Shown here: piece after piece, positions 5,042 to 6,393 of the stretch | How the letters are laid out: the number at the start of each line of letters is the position of its first letter | Numbering within the stretch: position 1 is the stretch's first letter | Origin: Patescibacteria group bacterium | Lineage (GTDB): Bacteria; Patescibacteriota; Minisyncoccia; Phycocordibacterales; DATDWN01 | Direction of reading: 5' to 3' | DNA: 6,393 nt | Assembly (NCBI GenBank): GCA_030916785.1 | Contig: JAUPVY010000031.1 | Coordinates: 1 to 6,393 of the forward strand | Translations under genes and position numbers: made by a program | Notes under the pieces: generated by a model | What the model saw: the letters and a program-made list of their open reading frames with translations, nothing else | The model's database searches: none | Told to the model about the DNA's origin: nothing

Positions 5042-5950
5042 ATGGCAAACAGGCACCTTTCCAGATCAATTGTACTTCAGACACTCTTTGAGTGGGATTT
5101 TGCTTCGAAGGATAGAAGTCAGGTTACAGAAATTTTTAAGCGTAATGTAAGGGAATTTGCTCCGGGTCACGGAGATTTTTCTTTTATGGAGGGTTTGCTT
5201 TCTGGGGTTTTGGAAAAACAAAAAGATATTGACCTAATAATAGAAAAAGCTGCTCCGGATTGGCCAATAGATAAAATAAGCATAATAGATAGAAATATAC
5301 TTCGAATAGGGTTATTTGAACTTCTTTTCTCTGATAAGTCAGAGGTTCCTCCAAAGGTAGCTATCAATGAAGCAATAGAGTTATCAAAGGCATTTGGAGG
5401 AGACACTTCTAGTAAGTTTGTGAATGGAGTTTTGGGTGCGGTGTACAAAGAGCTTGGAGAACCAGGCAAAGAAGAGACATCAAAAGACAAAAGAAAAACT
5501 CAACTGCCTGCAAACGTACCAACTCAACACTTGGGTGGAGCAGTAGTTTATGCTAGAGACGGAGAAGATGTCTATTTAGCTCTTGTTCATGACGTCTTTG
5601 GCCATTGGACTCTTTCCAAGGGTAAAATTGGTGATGATGAAGAGAATAAAAATGAAAGTGTTGAGGATGGAACTGCCCGAAAAGTAAAAAAAGAATTGGG
5701 CCTAGATATTGCTATAGTAGAAAAGCTAGGTGAGAATGAATATCCAACCTATCATCCAGAACAAGGCAAAATAAAAAAACACGTCACATACTTTTTGGCT
5801 GAATCAAAATATCAAGAGCTTCATCCGGAGGCTAAGGGGGGACTAGACGATGCACAATGGTTCAAACTGGCTGACATAATTGACTTAAATTTTTATAATG
5901 ATATCCTGCCGATAGTTACCAAAGCGATAAACATACTTCTAAAGAAGTAA
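5042..5950 (+). CDS. nusB: NusB antitermination factor fused to a Nudix domain
   Basis: Residues 1-140 are a complete NusB: SRSIVLQTLFEWDF (7-20), PIDKISIIDRNILRIG (75-90), and VAINEAIELSKAF with KFVNGVLGAVYKEL (106-138). NusB binds boxA RNA with ribosomal protein S10 during rRNA transcription and stops early termination. A charged linker (about 141-160) leads to a second domain (161-302) of Nudix type: GGAVVY (165-170), HWTLSKGK (188-195), the box ending ARKVKKELGLDI (212-223), and a typical C-terminal strand and helix with AQWFKL. The Nudix box is degenerate. The usual REUxEE reads R213-K214-V-K-K217-E218, so two acidic residues are lysine, and about five extra residues sit between the box glycine and R213. 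Hydrolase activity is therefore doubtful, and a nucleotide or RNA binding role is possible. Free NusB is about 130-150 residues, so 302 is a true fusion with no stop or frame break. The start is ATG 5042, without Shine-Dalgarno. rnc follows after 12 bp, probably in one operon. Confidence 0.93.
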   Translation: MANRHLSRSIVLQTLFEWDFASKDRSQVTEIFKRNVREFAPGHGDFSFMEGLLSGVLEKQKDIDLIIEKAAPDWPIDKISIIDRNILRIGLFELLFSDKSEVPPKVAINEAIELSKAFGGDTSSKFVNGVLGAVYKELGEPGKEETSKDKRKTQLPANVPTQHLGGAVVYARDGEDVYLALVHDVFGHWTLSKGKIGDDEENKNESVEDGTARKVKKELGLDIAIVEKLGENEYPTYHPEQGKIKKHVTYFLAESKYQELHPEAKGGLDDAQWFKLADIIDLNFYNDILPIVTKAINILLKK

Positions 5951-5962
5951 AAATTAAAAACT

Positions 5963-6393
5963 ATGGACAAGGATTTTGCAGAATTTCAAAAAAACGCTAA
6001 TCTCGTATTTAAAGATGGGGGTCTTTTGCGACAGGCTTTTGTTCATCGTTCATACATAAATGAAAACAAGCAATCAGGGCTTTCTCATAACGAAAGATTG
6101 GAGTTTTTGGGGGATGCTGTTTTGGAACTTGTTATCACGGATTATTTATACAAAAAATATACAGAAAAAGCTGAGGGGGAGCTTACAGCCTATAGGTCTG
6201 CGTTGGTAAATGCTGATACTTGTGCAGGCATAGCTATCGACCTGAACATGGGAGAGTATCTTCTACTGTCAAAAGGTGAGAGCAAAGACATGGGTCGTGC
6301 AAGGCAGTATATTTTGGCCAATGCGCTAGAAGCTCTTATAGGTGCTATTTATCTTGATCAAGGATACGATTCTGCCAAAAATTTTATAGAAAA
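5963..6393 (+). CDS. rnc: Ribonuclease III, N-terminal part (continues beyond window)
   Basis: Double-strand-specific endoribonuclease that processes rRNA precursors and other structured RNAs. The first 143 codons are present: most of the catalytic domain. The double-stranded RNA-binding domain would lie outside. The signature NERLEFLGDAVLEL (43-56) holds E44, E47 and D51, matching E38, E41 and D45 of the E. coli enzyme. E71 in AEGE matches E65. In ILANALEALIGAIYLD the catalytic glutamate E117 is present as E123, but the position of D114 is N120. The start ATG 5963 follows the nusB stop by 12 bp, with no Shine-Dalgarno in the A-rich gap. Co-transcription with nusB fits their shared role in making and processing rRNA. 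Confidence 0.95.
   Translation, partial: MDKDFAEFQKNANLVFKDGGLLRQAFVHRSYINENKQSGLSHNERLEFLGDAVLELVITDYLYKKYTEKAEGELTAYRSALVNADTCAGIAIDLNMGEYLLLSKGESKDMGRARQYILANALEALIGAIYLDQGYDSAKNFIE

Noticed and set aside
5167..5490. A 107-codon minus-strand frame opposite NusB
   Set aside because: It is antisense to highly conserved NusB motifs and is serine/isoleucine-rich, as expected for a shadow frame.
5042..5950. Possibility that the NusB-Nudix fusion is an artefact of a frameshift joining two genes
   Set aside because: The frame runs through a charged linker without a break, and no start codon with upstream signals is visible at the Nudix boundary. A comparison with relatives would settle it, but the sequence itself gives no sign of an error.

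Overview
The window reads as a low-GC chromosomal segment of a Candidate Phyla Radiation bacterium, most likely Parcubacteria (OD1) or a close relative. This is inferred from the style of the DnaE, L32, NusB and RNase III proteins, the short intergenic gaps, the near absence of Shine-Dalgarno sequences and the gene order rpmF-nusB-rnc. No rRNA or other taxonomic marker is present, so the placement is inference. Standard-code reading frames are intact throughout, so there is no sign of stop-codon reassignment.

Layout. Positions 1-3213 (minus strand) hold most of dnaE, the replicative DNA polymerase III alpha subunit, cut at its C-terminus by the window edge. Divergent from it, after only 14 bp, is rnhB (RNase HII, 3228-3833). 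The 14 bp contain a palindromic TTATAA that can serve as the -10 element in both directions. Positions 3841-4720 form a self-contained, GC-rich cassette: a promoter with TTGACA, a structured leader that may encode a 25-codon peptide, a good Shine-Dalgarno, a 227-residue protein I cannot assign, a 3' hairpin capped by a GCAA tetraloop, and a strong intrinsic terminator. Then follow rpmF (ribosomal protein L32 without its zinc cysteines, 4761-4988), nusB fused to a Nudix domain (5042-5950), and the first 143 codons of rnc (RNase III, from 5963 off the right edge).

How the genes relate. Apart from the cassette, all genes are core information-processing functions: DNA replication (dnaE), RNA removal from RNA:DNA hybrids (rnhB), ribosome structure (rpmF), rRNA transcription antitermination (nusB) and rRNA/dsRNA processing (rnc). 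The cassette interrupts this core block. It differs from its neighbours in base composition, in having a clear Shine-Dalgarno and in having dedicated regulatory ends, so it is the part most likely to be undescribed. The NusB-Nudix fusion, with a degenerate Nudix box, is the second most unusual item. No stretch longer than 300 bases lacks a gene, and I see no tRNA, rRNA, CRISPR array, transposase, integrase or attachment site.
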